Below are positions 50,829-57,719 of a DNA stretch of 64,000 nt, piece after piece; the stretch's first letter is position 1, and each line of letters opens with the position of its first letter. The position numbers and the translations under genes are program-made. The stretch covers positions 19,985 through 83,984 of IMG/VR virus record IMGVR_UViG_3300002350_000003, one strand, 5' to 3'. A model generated the notes under the pieces. That model saw only the letters and a list, made by a program, of their open reading frames with translations. It was not told the origin of the DNA and searched no databases. Source of the stretch: a virus.

Positions 50829-51573
50829 GTATATGTGTCTTGATCCAATCTAAGAAGTTACTAATCCTCGTATGACAACCATCATCATTATACGTTGAGT
50901 CTGGCTTTTTGTCAAGGGTTGTGACACAAGAATTTATACCAGCCAATTTGCCATCTATAAATAAACCGCCGCCGCTATCCCCGCTACCTATTAAGAATTC
51001 AAGCTCTGTTCTATTTAATATAGAAGGACTGCAAATTAAAAGATCATTTTCTATTCTATCTATTTTATTTGATCCGCCCCTTTTTTTCTTGTCTCCATTC
51101 TGTATTCCAGTTATAAAAGTACCAGTTTTACCATAGCCAGCAATAGCGCATATTTTGTCAACTTCATTTGATTCTTCGTATAGCTTTGGATAAAATTCAA
51201 GCTCTATGTCTGATGTTGTATGACATAATGCTATATCTGCAAATCCAAATTGCTTCTCTTCAAAGTTTTCATGGCATATAATTTCATCTATAACTATGAT
51301 CTGTTTTTTCTTTTCGCTGTGTAAGAAAGCAAACTTAGAGTCTTTCACAACATGAGCCGCCGTTAATACCCAACGAGAATCTATAGCAACAGCAGAGGCT
51401 GAGAATAAACCATCATTATTATAAGAACCCATTATCTCTAATACGCAATCAAATTTTTTACCATATTCAATATATTTTTCATCTGGAGTATTGGGGTCTA
51501 TTGTGCCAGCATATATATTAGATATTAAACCAATAAGAAATCCAACTACGAGGTTGTTGATAAGTTTGTTCAT
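50809..51573 (-). CDS. Secreted trypsin-like serine protease (S1 family)
   Basis: The 254-residue protein starts best at ATG 51573, giving a signal peptide (NLVVGFLIGLISNIYAG, cleavage after AYA). The triad is complete: WVLTAAHVV (His), FADIALCHT (Asp) and GSGDSGGGLFIDG (Ser near residue 200), with Cys residues near the C-terminus (INSCVTT, DDGCHTR). It should be exported to the periplasm or beyond. It has no resemblance beyond fold to the two tail-module proteases. It overlaps an HNH gene by 56 bases. Confidence 0.85.
   Translation of the reverse strand: MNKLINNLVVGFLIGLISNIYAGTIDPNTPDEKYIEYGKKFDCVLEIMGSYNNDGLFSASAVAIDSRWVLTAAHVVKDSKFAFLHSEKKKQIIVIDEIICHENFEEKQFGFADIALCHTTSDIELEFYPKLYEESNEVDKICAIAGYGKTGTFITGIQNGDKKKRGGSNKIDRIENDLLICSPSILNRTELEFLIGSGDSGGGLFIDGKLAGINSCVTTLDKKPDSTYNDDGCHTRISNFLDWIKTHIQKKRAN
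50887..50915 (-). promoter_or_regulatory. Perfect sigma70 promoter inside protease gene
   Basis: On the minus strand TTGACA (50910-50915), 17-base spacer, TATAAT (50887-50892). Both hexamers are exact. Transcription would run through the end of the protease gene, antisense to 50388-50756, into 49679-50326 and the genes below. Confidence 0.75.
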
Positions 51574-51880
51574 TATATGGCCTATTCTTGATTTTGAGTG
51601 ATATTTGTTCACAGTCAGTGACTACATTTGTATTCCAGCTTTTGTAGTCCATCAAATGGCCCAATAATAGATGACAATCAGAGCATAATGTGATTAAATT
51701 ATCTGGATTTAATTCATTACTTGGATCTAAATGATATGGTATTATGTGATGAACTTGTAGATCGTTTTTTCTCCTACACGCCTGACAAATTGATTGATGT
51801 TTTAAATGTTCCTTCCTGACGTTAGACCACTTGGGCGATCTAGAATAGTCAGATATTTTATCTCTTAACCAATTAAACAT
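51518..51880 (-). CDS. HNH endonuclease (small, McrA-like)
   Basis: The 120-residue protein has SPKWSNVRKEHLKHQSICQA, then CRRKNDLQVHHIIPYHLDPS and ELNPDNLITLCSDCHLLLG: CxxC ... HH ... N ... CxxC-H, the canonical HNH zinc layout. It resembles phage HNH nucleases near packaging genes or mobile HNH genes. It overlaps the protease gene and has a GTGTATA motif upstream. Confidence 0.88.
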   Translation of the reverse strand: MFNWLRDKISDYSRSPKWSNVRKEHLKHQSICQACRRKNDLQVHHIIPYHLDPSNELNPDNLITLCSDCHLLLGHLMDYKSWNTNVVTDCEQISLKIKNRPYNEQTYQQPRSWISYWFNI

Positions 51881-51909
51881 AATTTTCCCATAAGATTAAA
51901 AAAACCCTT

Positions 51910-51921
51910 ATATATATACAC
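51910..51921 (-). promoter_or_regulatory. GTGTATA-type motif upstream of HNH/protease genes
   Basis: GTGTATATATAT on the minus strand, 30 bases before ATG 51880 and directly after the terminator of the upstream gene. Confidence 0.5.
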
Positions 51922-51926
51922 TAAAT

Positions 51927-51954
51927 AAAAAAGGGGGCAGCTTTCGCCACCCCC
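51927..51954 (-). terminator. Rho-independent terminator with GAAA tetraloop
   Basis: On the minus strand GGGGGTGGC GAAA GCTGCCCCC forms a 9-bp stem (two wobble pairs), followed by six T. It ends transcription of 51984-52277. Confidence 0.92.
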
Positions 51955-51983
51955 TGATTCATTACTTATTAGGTAACTATTGT

Positions 51984-52277
51984 TCACTCTTCACGAACAA
52001 AAGCCACGCCAAATTCACCCGGTGCTACGGGAGGTACAGTATCAACAGCAGTAAACTCCACGGTGGCTGGCGAACTTACATTGCCAGCATCGTCAACGTC
52101 TACTAAGGTTAAAACAACACTATCATTATCTGAGAATGATAGCTCACCAAAACTGGTGGTATTTGCTGGGAAGGGCGATGTTGAACGAACTTCACCATTA
52201 ACAGCCACTGAAAGTCTACGCTCTGAAACGTCACTATCAACAACTGGGCCAGCGGTTACATTATAAACTAGTGCCAT
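51984..52277 (-). CDS. Ig-like/beta-sandwich small protein
   Basis: The 97-residue protein starts at ATG 52277 (AGAGAGGAA upstream). It reads MALVYNVTAGPVVDSDVSER, RLSVAVNGEVRSTSPFP and VVLTLVDVDDAGNVSSPATV, a seven-strand pattern as in Ig-like phage decoration domains. Likely on the virion or a tail surface. The 127 bases upstream hold no gene or clear promoter. A strong terminator follows. Confidence 0.6.
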   Translation of the reverse strand: MALVYNVTAGPVVDSDVSERRLSVAVNGEVRSTSPFPANTTSFGELSFSDNDSVVLTLVDVDDAGNVSSPATVEFTAVDTVPPVAPGEFGVAFVREE

Positions 52278-52404
52278 AGAAAATTCCTCTCTGTATAAAA
52301 AATCACACTTAAATGCTATAGGATAGATACTACGCATATCCATCTTTCGCAAAACTTTTAGATATCTATTAAATAGTCTGTCATTTAGCCATAAAAACAT
52401 AAAT

Positions 52405-52575
52405 CTACTCTGCTTTGTATGTTAGCTCATCTACCTTTTCCATTATTATACTCATCTTGTGCTCATTTACACTGTGGCTCTGATTAATTTCATTAAGTAT
52501 GTCAATATATAGTAAATTTACCGATAAAGATGATACTAATATTGAAAGTAATAATGCTACAAATGTATATTTCAT
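52405..52575 (-). CDS. Small signal-anchored protein
   Basis: The 56-residue protein starts at ATG 52575 (AAGGAG upstream). MKYTFVALLLSILVSSLSVN is a hydrophobic leader, followed by a charged helix. It is probably membrane-anchored or exported. Function unknown. Confidence 0.55.
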   Translation of the reverse strand: MKYTFVALLLSILVSSLSVNLLYIDILNEINQSHSVNEHKMSIIMEKVDELTYKAE

Positions 52576-52610
52576 GAATAAACTCCTTAAGGTGGGATAT
52601 TTTAGGTAGG

Positions 52611-52814
52611 CTACCATTTTATACACCAACCGGGGGGTTTATCGTTGTCTAAAATGGCTTTTCTTTCTTCTCTAAGTAGGGCTATTTCTTTTCTTTGGGT
52701 TTTTACTTCCAGTTTTAATGATTCTACTATATTTTTAAGGGATTCTATATCCCTCAACAGTTTATTTATATAGTCATCTATATCTACTGGAAAGTCATTT
52801 ATATTAATCTTCAT
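52611..52814 (-). CDS. Small coiled-coil protein
   Basis: The 67-residue protein reads MKININDFPVDIDDYINKLL, then a long coiled coil (ESLKLEVKTQRKEIALLREE), ending KPPGWCIKW. It overlaps the HNH gene by 11 bases. Not recognised. Confidence 0.5.
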   Translation of the reverse strand: MKININDFPVDIDDYINKLLRDIESLKNIVESLKLEVKTQRKEIALLREERKAILDNDKPPGWCIKW

Positions 52815-53373
52815 CTATTGATCCATAATGTTTTACTGCCGCCCTAGCATTTTGCTTGTGGGTTACTCTCTCTAAATTATCAAGGCTATTATTAGACTTA
52901 TTGTGATCTATATGATTGACGATGAATAACTCTCTTAGAAATACTTTGATAGATTCTGGAGTCTTTTTATAGTCTTTTGCATTAATTTCTTTTGGTAGAT
53001 TTTGATCAAATGGCTTCCAGCTATCAATTACTAATTTATGAACTCGACAATTTAATGATTGTCTTTTAGCTCCATATCTTCCTTTTGAGCTATATTCATA
53101 ATCAAAAGTACCACAATCAAATGAAATATCCACCTTATTATATCCTTGCTTACATATACGAGGTTTTAAAAGTTTTTTATATGAAGTATCAATAATGCAA
53201 ATACGATAACCACTTTTTTCCTCATTAATTCTTTTAAAATGAGAGTATATATTACCACTTTTTGAAACGCTGTATTCTTTTATTGGAATTCCATTCAAGA
53301 TTACTGTGGTTAACTCTTCTTCATCGTCTACTTGATCTTCTGAAAAATCAAACTCTAGTTGATTCATTTGCAT
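52804..53373 (-). CDS. HNH homing endonuclease
   Basis: The 189-residue protein starts at ATG 53373 (GGGAGG seven bases upstream). The N-terminus has IKEYSVSKSGNIYS (NUMOD4-like). The C-terminus has RVHKLVIDSWKP and VNHIDHNKSNNSLDNLERVT, the HNH core with N-H-I-D-H. It separates a small gene from the coiled-coil gene, consistent with mobile insertion near the tRNA/tmRNA cluster. Confidence 0.85.
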   Translation of the reverse strand: MQMNQLEFDFSEDQVDDEEELTTVILNGIPIKEYSVSKSGNIYSHFKRINEEKSGYRICIIDTSYKKLLKPRICKQGYNKVDISFDCGTFDYEYSSKGRYGAKRQSLNCRVHKLVIDSWKPFDQNLPKEINAKDYKKTPESIKVFLRELFIVNHIDHNKSNNSLDNLERVTHKQNARAAVKHYGSIDED

Positions 53374-53638
53374 ATAAAGCCCTCCCAAGTGCTATTCTAA
53401 CACCAAGTTTCTTATCATAGTTATCTTCTGTGCTACAAATAGCAAGTCCATGAAAACGTTCGCCAGTAGGAGAATCAATAATAACTTCGGTAGAGCCACC
53501 CTTGGTATCTGGGCCAATAATTCCATCAGTATAACCATAGACTCTCTTACCGTTTTGCCAAGCATGATATCCATTATAAAGACGGTTGTGAAAAACTTTT
53601 ACTTTGTATCCATTGTCTTGCAATTCTTTGACAGTCAT
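53348..53638 (-). CDS. Hypothetical protein
   Basis: The 96-residue protein reads MTVKELQDNGYKVKVFHNRL then NGKRVYGYTDGIIGPDTKGG and EVIIDSPTGERFHGLAICST, an alpha/beta pattern. It ends with IALGRALYANESTRV. Not recognised. Just downstream of the tRNA-Ser. Confidence 0.55.
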   Translation of the reverse strand: MTVKELQDNGYKVKVFHNRLYNGYHAWQNGKRVYGYTDGIIGPDTKGGSTEVIIDSPTGERFHGLAICSTEDNYDKKLGVRIALGRALYANESTRV

Positions 53639-53663
53639 TATTCAACCTTTCATAAAAAAGTAA

Positions 53664-53750
53664 CGGAAGAAGTAGGATTCGAACCCACGGAAGTTTTTAC
53701 GCTTCTTCTGATTAGTAATCAGATGCATTAGTCCACTCTGCCATTCTTCC
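53664..53750 (-). tRNA. tRNA-Ser (anticodon ACU)
   Basis: An 87-base type II tRNA. Acceptor GGAAGAA pairs with TTCTTCC; anticodon stem TCTGA/TCAGA has loop TTACTAA, so the anticodon is ACU for AGU. The variable arm is GAAG...CTTC. The T arm is GTGGG TTCGAAT CCTAC. Discriminator G, no encoded CCA. A34 is unusual: bacterial AGY readers have GCU. Confidence 0.88.
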
Positions 53751-53755
53751 TACTA

Positions 53756-53784
53756 ATTGTATCTCTATTAGTTGCTATTGTCAA
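53756..53784 (-). promoter_or_regulatory. Strong sigma70 promoter for tRNA-Ser
   Basis: On the minus strand TTGACA (53779-53784), 17-base spacer, TACAAT (53756-53761). The predicted start is at the tRNA 5' end, so little processing is needed. The -35 begins just after the tmRNA 3' end. Confidence 0.88.
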
Positions 53785-53785
53785 G

Positions 53786-54133
53786 TGGAGGCGGCGAGAA
53801 TCGAACTCGCGTCCAGAATAATTTCAATATAAACATCTACATCCTTAGTTAGTTGTTCTCGCACAGCTAACAAAGCTAACAGAATTATCTGTGTCAGATT
53901 GAATACAATCATTACCCCCATTTATGTTTGGTGAGGATACCATATCCGATTATCGGAGTCAGCATGATTGGGCAATACGGTTCATGCCACCGCACTCTTG
54001 CCTAACTAGGTCAGGCAGCGAGAGCGAAACGAGTTTCGCCAACTAACATTTTAATCGACTTTTATACTGGCCGGTCGATTAACCAGTGGATGCCATCTAT
54101 ATATCCGTTTACCTGTCGATACCTTTCGCCCCC
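53786..54133 (-). ncRNA. ssrA: Transfer-messenger RNA (tmRNA)
   Basis: A 348-base RNA. The 5' end GGGGGCG pairs with CGCCTCC at the 3' end and gives a G3-U70 wobble, the alanine identity element. The T arm is GCGAG TTCGATT CTCGC. The tag ORF (54040 to 54011) follows TTAGTT and encodes GETRFALAA and a stop (TGA). Ends ALAA like bacterial tags. CCA is not encoded. It rescues stalled ribosomes by trans-translation; rare in phages. Confidence 0.92.
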
Positions 54134-54475
54134 TTATTTTAAGAAGTTTATTAAACCGCTTGGCCCATTATAGCCAATCTTCCTTCCCTTCTCTTTACCG
54201 TTTTCGAAAACCACAAAGGCAGGGATCGTCTTTATATTGTAGCCTTCAACGATGTCTTTGTCAACATCAAAATCTACGTCTACGATGGTATAATTTTTTA
54301 CAATCTCTGATAGTTGTGGGTCATTCTTCATATCATTCTTAGCTATGTGGCAGTATTTACACCAATCGGCGGAAAATATGATTAAAACCTTTTCGTTTGT
54401 ATTATCAAAAGCAAAAACAGAAGCGATAGATATTAAACACGAAATCAAAAGGATAGATACTAGTGTATTTCTCAT
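54134..54475 (-). CDS. Exported thioredoxin-like protein
   Basis: The 113-residue protein has a signal peptide (LVSILLISCLISIASVFA) and a thioredoxin fold: VLIIFSADWCKYCHIAKND (CxxC near 39-42), TIVDVDFDVDKDIVEGYNIK and TIPAFVVFENGKEKG with the cis-Pro. It would act in the periplasm on disulfides. Its end abuts the tmRNA 5' end. A GTGTATA motif lies 42 bases upstream, and a sigma70 promoter is inside it. Confidence 0.85.
   Translation of the reverse strand: MRNTLVSILLISCLISIASVFAFDNTNEKVLIIFSADWCKYCHIAKNDMKNDPQLSEIVKNYTIVDVDFDVDKDIVEGYNIKTIPAFVVFENGKEKGRKIGYNGPSGLINFLK
54236..54264 (-). promoter_or_regulatory. Sigma70-type promoter inside thioredoxin gene, for tmRNA
   Basis: On the minus strand TTGACA (54259-54264), 17-base spacer, TACAAT (54236-54241). 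Predicted start about 95 bases before the tmRNA 5' end. Confidence 0.7.
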
Positions 54476-54516
54476 GCTATAACCCTCCAGTTGGTAAATA
54501 ATATATTCTACCTTGA

Positions 54517-54528
54517 ATATATATACAC
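54517..54528 (-). promoter_or_regulatory. GTGTATA-type motif upstream of thioredoxin
   Basis: GTGTATATATAT on the minus strand, 42 bases before ATG 54475; identical to the motif at 51910-51921. Confidence 0.5.
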
Positions 54529-54535
54529 TTTTTAA

Positions 54536-54724
54536 TCAATCATTATTATCAACACCACCCTCGTATGTTAACTTGGGTATTAAATCATCATTTGTTTGTT
54601 CTACCTTTTTGATGGTGATCACCAAGAATGTATCTCCTTGGTGATTTCCACCATCCAGTAATTTTTTCAGAGCATTACATACCTTTTCGCATGTAAGTTC
54701 TGGATTTATTTTAAAGCAAATCAT
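54536..54724 (-). CDS. Hypothetical small protein
   Basis: The 62-residue protein reads MICFKINPELTCEKVCNALK, then a beta strand FLVITIKKVEQTND and an acidic tail. Two Cys near residues 12-16. Not recognised. Overlaps a 30-residue membrane peptide gene by 4 bases. Confidence 0.5.
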   Translation of the reverse strand: MICFKINPELTCEKVCNALKKLLDGGNHQGDTFLVITIKKVEQTNDDLIPKLTYEGGVDNND

Positions 54725-54813
54725 CTTTTCTCAATTTGACAGATTATTACTGTGACTATTGCACATATAATATATACTATACCCAATATTGTCCAAGCGG
54801 TTGGTTCATTCAT
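54721..54813 (-). CDS. Very small membrane peptide (30 residues)
   Basis: ATG at 54813, stop at 54721. MNEPTAWTILGIVYIICAIV then TVIICQIEKR: one hydrophobic span of about 19 residues. The 4- and 8-base overlaps with flanking genes support it as real. Function unknown. Confidence 0.5.
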   Translation of the reverse strand: MNEPTAWTILGIVYIICAIVTVIICQIEKR

Positions 54814-55018
54814 TTAAATCGACCTCAATTTCTGCACCATCAAATACCCAATGATCTATACTATCTATATAGTTGTGGGTTGGAATTGGTTCATTTACAA
54901 TTTTGAATTTAACGTCAAAAATTCCACTTATTCCTTGATTTTGATAAAGATACTTTATAATAGCATCCTTAACATCTTCATCGCTCATAGTTATATGAGT
55001 CTTGTTATTAATCTTCAT
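54806..55018 (-). CDS. Hypothetical small protein
   Basis: The 70-residue protein starts at ATG 55018 (GGAG upstream). MKINNKTHITMSDEDVKDAI, then YQNQGISGIFDVKFKIVNEP and an acidic end. Not recognised. Confidence 0.55.
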   Translation of the reverse strand: MKINNKTHITMSDEDVKDAIIKYLYQNQGISGIFDVKFKIVNEPIPTHNYIDSIDHWVFDGAEIEVDLNE

Positions 55019-55205
55019 GGTTCTCCATAACAAATTTTTTGCTTTGCTCATTAAATAGTTTAGATATTAGATAGAATCTTTCATTTTCTAAGTATTGAAT
55101 TTGTTCGTTTATGAAATCTATTCGTTTCTTAGTATCTTGTATACCTATACTGTTTTCGTACTTTTCTTTCATATACTCATTTAGTTGTTGTTCTCTTTTA
55201 CTCAT
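55008..55205 (-). CDS. Small coiled-coil protein
   Basis: The 65-residue protein reads MSKREQQLNEYMKEKYENSI and RIDFINEQIQYLENERFYLI, helical throughout, likely a coiled coil. Not recognised. Confidence 0.5.
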   Translation of the reverse strand: MSKREQQLNEYMKEKYENSIGIQDTKKRIDFINEQIQYLENERFYLISKLFNEQSKKFVMENHED

Positions 55206-55341
55206 TGGTTATTGCCTTTAGCTTTTTTGTGATATTCTCTATAGTTTTAATAACCGGTGCTGTTAATGCATAGTCTTTTTTATATGCCTGTATAGCATCT
55301 ATAATCTTCCAAGCCTCATTTTTAGAAATATCAATGTTCAT
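55198..55341 (-). CDS. Small protein (47 residues)
   Basis: ATG at 55341, stop at 55198. MNIDISKNEAWKIIDAIQAY then KKDYALTAPVIKTIENITKK, a two-helix domain of the kind frequent among phage small genes. It overlaps genes on both sides by 4-8 bases. Function unknown. Confidence 0.5.
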   Translation of the reverse strand: MNIDISKNEAWKIIDAIQAYKKDYALTAPVIKTIENITKKLKAITNE

Positions 55342-55541
55342 ACAAATAACCTGTCCTTTAGCAATTCTGCAATAGTTTCATTAATATTTATTCCGTTTAC
55401 AACTATATCTTTGTTAGAATCATATTCATCAATTTCCATATATTTCATGGCATTATTGAAACACCAAAAGATAGCAAACTTTTGTTCTTTTGTGAGATTA
55501 CCATTCATTTCTATAAATTCCCGGTTGTAATCTTGGCTCAT
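55338..55541 (-). CDS. Hypothetical small protein
   Basis: The 67-residue protein may start at 55541 or at ATG 55508 (MNGNLTKEQKFAIFWCFNNA); neither has a strong RBS. Acidic C-terminus. Not recognised. Confidence 0.45.
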   Translation of the reverse strand: MSQDYNREFIEMNGNLTKEQKFAIFWCFNNAMKYMEIDEYDSNKDIVVNGININETIAELLKDRLFV

Positions 55542-55857
55542 AAGGTTTAACAGTCCATCCCATCATCATTAAATCTAATTTAATTTCATCAGTAACAACC
55601 CCTTCGTTGCCAGAACAATACCAATCCATATATTCTCCACTATTGATTATATCAGCTACTATGCCGCCAGACATTCTCCATGAGCAAGTCCACTCTTTAT
55701 CACCATAAAAGAATCTGTTATTGCACAAAGCCCCATATAGGTCTGTGCAATAGACTTGGCTATTAATACATTTGGCTACTATACGTTCATTATTAATGAG
55801 ATCATATTCTAAGTCTGGCTTATCAAAAACTGCTTTTAGTGTACCATTTAAGTCCAT
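55498..55857 (-). CDS. Hypothetical protein
   Basis: The 119-residue protein reads MDLNGTLKAVFDKPDLEYDL and has CSWRMSGGIVADIINSGEYM near 57-76 and an N-x-R-F-F-Y-G element. It ends with WTVKPYEPRLQPGIYRNEW. Trp-rich patches. Not recognised. Confidence 0.55.
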   Translation of the reverse strand: MDLNGTLKAVFDKPDLEYDLINNERIVAKCINSQVYCTDLYGALCNNRFFYGDKEWTCSWRMSGGIVADIINSGEYMDWYCSGNEGVVTDEIKLDLMMMGWTVKPYEPRLQPGIYRNEW

Positions 55858-56579
55858 AGCGAACTCCTAATCTTAATTAGTTCAATTAGTTTTTCAGTAT
55901 CTTCTTCGTCATACTTATGCTCCATCTCATCAATTTTGCGATAGTAATACTTTCCGTCTTTTTCTTTAGTGAACAGATCATATGGATTCGCCCTGTAGTC
56001 TCTATCTAGCCACCAATTGTAAAGTTCCAAAATCTTTTGAGAGGCTATTGCTTGTGCTGTTGCCTTATTGTAATCTTCATCATCTGGATTAAAACCATTA
56101 TCTTCATTAAGTTTAAGGTCACAGGCCCAATTTAAATAGTCTAATCCTGCTTGTTTGCATCTTCCGTTAACAAACTTATAGTTACGCTCTGGATATGCTT
56201 TCATCAAATGAGCCTGATCACTCTCAACAAAAAGAACTAACTCATTAAAAAGACCATGAAGAATACGATAGTCAAGATCATAATACTTCCCCGGCTTTAG
56301 TCCTGTTCGTAAATAATGAAGTTTGTCAATATATCTGTTACGAACATAAACTTCTATGGTATAGTAAATATCCATAGGAAGATGCACAATGTCCTGTAAA
56401 AAGTTTAGAACTTCTTCAGCAATCCAGTGTCGTAAAGGGTGTTTTGTTTTAGATTCTTGTCTCCAAGTTTCCCATTCATCTAAACCTAATGCTAATGGCT
56501 TAGTGTTTCCCCTAATAAGGTCAGCGAAATGTGAGCAACTCCAGTAATTAATTCGGGATTGTTTTATAATTTTAAACAT
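55848..56579 (-). CDS. Hypothetical conserved phage protein
   Basis: The 243-residue protein is the largest in this array. It reads MFKIIKQSRINYWSCSHFAD, then a helical middle (LPMDIYYTIEVYVRNRYIDK, PGKYYDLDYRILHGLFNELV) and an acidic C-terminus. It resembles uncharacterised phage early proteins in pattern, but I assign no function. Confidence 0.6.
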   Translation of the reverse strand: MFKIIKQSRINYWSCSHFADLIRGNTKPLALGLDEWETWRQESKTKHPLRHWIAEEVLNFLQDIVHLPMDIYYTIEVYVRNRYIDKLHYLRTGLKPGKYYDLDYRILHGLFNELVLFVESDQAHLMKAYPERNYKFVNGRCKQAGLDYLNWACDLKLNEDNGFNPDDEDYNKATAQAIASQKILELYNWWLDRDYRANPYDLFTKEKDGKYYYRKIDEMEHKYDEEDTEKLIELIKIRSSLWT

Positions 56580-56800
56580 TATAGATCAATATTCACTTCA
56601 TAATTGTTAAGTATTCTGTAAAACTCTTCTCTTATTTTGACTACAGCATCACGGGCATCTGTAAATGGATCACCATATTTTTCCCATGTGCGTAATGCTT
56701 CGCTTAAATCCCATAATACTTTTTGCATACGGATTGCTTGATTCATTACGTCATACTCACGCTGATCTTCTGGAAGATCAAATTCAAATGTAGCTTTCAT
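56579..56800 (-). CDS. Hypothetical small protein
   Basis: The 73-residue protein reads MKATFEFDLPEDQREYDVMN then QKVLWDLSEALRTWEKYGDP, helical with conserved aromatic residues. Overlaps the 243-residue gene by one base. Confidence 0.55.
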   Translation of the reverse strand: MKATFEFDLPEDQREYDVMNQAIRMQKVLWDLSEALRTWEKYGDPFTDARDAVVKIREEFYRILNNYEVNIDL

Positions 56801-56801
56801 A

Positions 56802-57050
56802 TTATTCCTTAAATTTAACCATTAAATATGTACCAAGAAACGCTCCAGACGCTAGCGGGATTAAGTAATAAATGTTCTTACTATATGATACTACGCCAAA
56901 TGCCAGTAGACTGTAGATTATACTAGTCAAAACTGCTGCTGTAAAGGCCCGCTTTTTGTTAACGCTCATAATGTACCAAGCGTATAACATATCAATTGCA
57001 ACATAAGTAACAAAGATTGTTAGTGCGGTTATGTAAGAAAAATCATTCAT
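56802..57050 (-). CDS. Small multi-span membrane protein
   Basis: The 82-residue protein has about three hydrophobic segments (residues 5-25, 33-55, 60-78), including ITALTIFVTYVAIDMLYAWY and LIPLASGAFLGTYLMVK. Possibly an inner-membrane protein. Function unknown. Confidence 0.6.
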   Translation of the reverse strand: MNDFSYITALTIFVTYVAIDMLYAWYIMSVNKKRAFTAAVLTSIIYSLLAFGVVSYSKNIYYLIPLASGAFLGTYLMVKFKE

Positions 57051-57331
57051 GGGAAATATCTCTTTCCATTTAAAGGATCATGATCATATGGGTAATTGAA
57101 TCCCCCTAAAACTTTTCGTTTTTTATCTTTGATAAAATGTAATACTTCAGTAAAACAATCTTCACACAAATCAATATCATACTCCATACCATCATCCTTG
57201 CAACCATAACCCCAAGTAGCACCAAGACTAGCCCATGATGGCCCCATATTTATGGTATCACAAGATTGACCACAGCAATCGCAAATGACATTATCAATTG
57301 CTTTTCTAATTTCTTCTTTGTATGTTTTCAT
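57047..57331 (-). CDS. Zinc-binding small protein
   Basis: The 94-residue protein has CDCCGQSCDTINMGPS near 18-33 and YGCKDDGMEYDIDLCEDCFT near 43-62, CxxC pairs fitting one or two zinc sites. Conserved C-terminus YPYDHDPLNGKRYFP. Small phage zinc proteins often bind host factors; role unknown. Confidence 0.65.
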   Translation of the reverse strand: MKTYKEEIRKAIDNVICDCCGQSCDTINMGPSWASLGATWGYGCKDDGMEYDIDLCEDCFTEVLHFIKDKKRKVLGGFNYPYDHDPLNGKRYFP

Positions 57332-57423
57332 CTTTTAACTTTACTTACTATGTAAAGTATAGATCGTGCCAATAATATGCCACAACATACTTCAAATATT
57401 TTAAGCAGACTTGCTGACAACAT
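57328..57423 (-). CDS. Very small membrane peptide (31 residues)
   Basis: ATG at 57423, stop at 57328, overlapping the next gene by 4 bases. MLSASLLKIFEVCCGILLAR then SILYIVSKVKR: amphipathic or membrane helix. Function unknown. Confidence 0.4.
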   Translation of the reverse strand: MLSASLLKIFEVCCGILLARSILYIVSKVKR

Positions 57424-57550
57424 CATATTTAACGTCCTGTTGATGAATCTTTGGCTTTTTATAGCCCATAAATACTTGGCTAGTAATAACCCCCATACCA
57501 GTTATGAGAGTTACTACTATACCCACGATAAATATGGTAAAATTGTTCAT
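57401..57550 (-). CDS. Small membrane protein (49 residues)
   Basis: ATG at 57550. MNNFTIFIVGIVVTLITGMG is one hydrophobic span, followed by YKKPKIHQQDVKYDVVSKSA. Overlaps the 52-residue gene by 4 bases. Function unknown. Confidence 0.5.
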   Translation of the reverse strand: MNNFTIFIVGIVVTLITGMGVITSQVFMGYKKPKIHQQDVKYDVVSKSA

Positions 57551-57705
57551 TTGAATAAATTTCCTAAAGAAAGTATACTTGGAACCCACAATCCTACGAA
57601 TAGTGCCTGTTGCCTATTAAGGTCACTATCTCCTGCAAACCATAGTGTAACACTAAAAACAAAACTAGCAAATGCGGCAACAATAAAATAATTTCGACTG
57701 TTCAT
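57547..57705 (-). CDS. Small membrane protein (52 residues)
   Basis: ATG at 57705, stop at 57547. MNSRNYFIVAAFASFVFSVT is one hydrophobic span; a second weak span is LFVGLWVPSILSL. RBS-like AAAAGGAAT lies upstream. Function unknown. Confidence 0.5.
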   Translation of the reverse strand: MNSRNYFIVAAFASFVFSVTLWFAGDSDLNRQQALFVGLWVPSILSLGNLFK

Positions 57706-57719
57706 AATATTCCTTTTTG

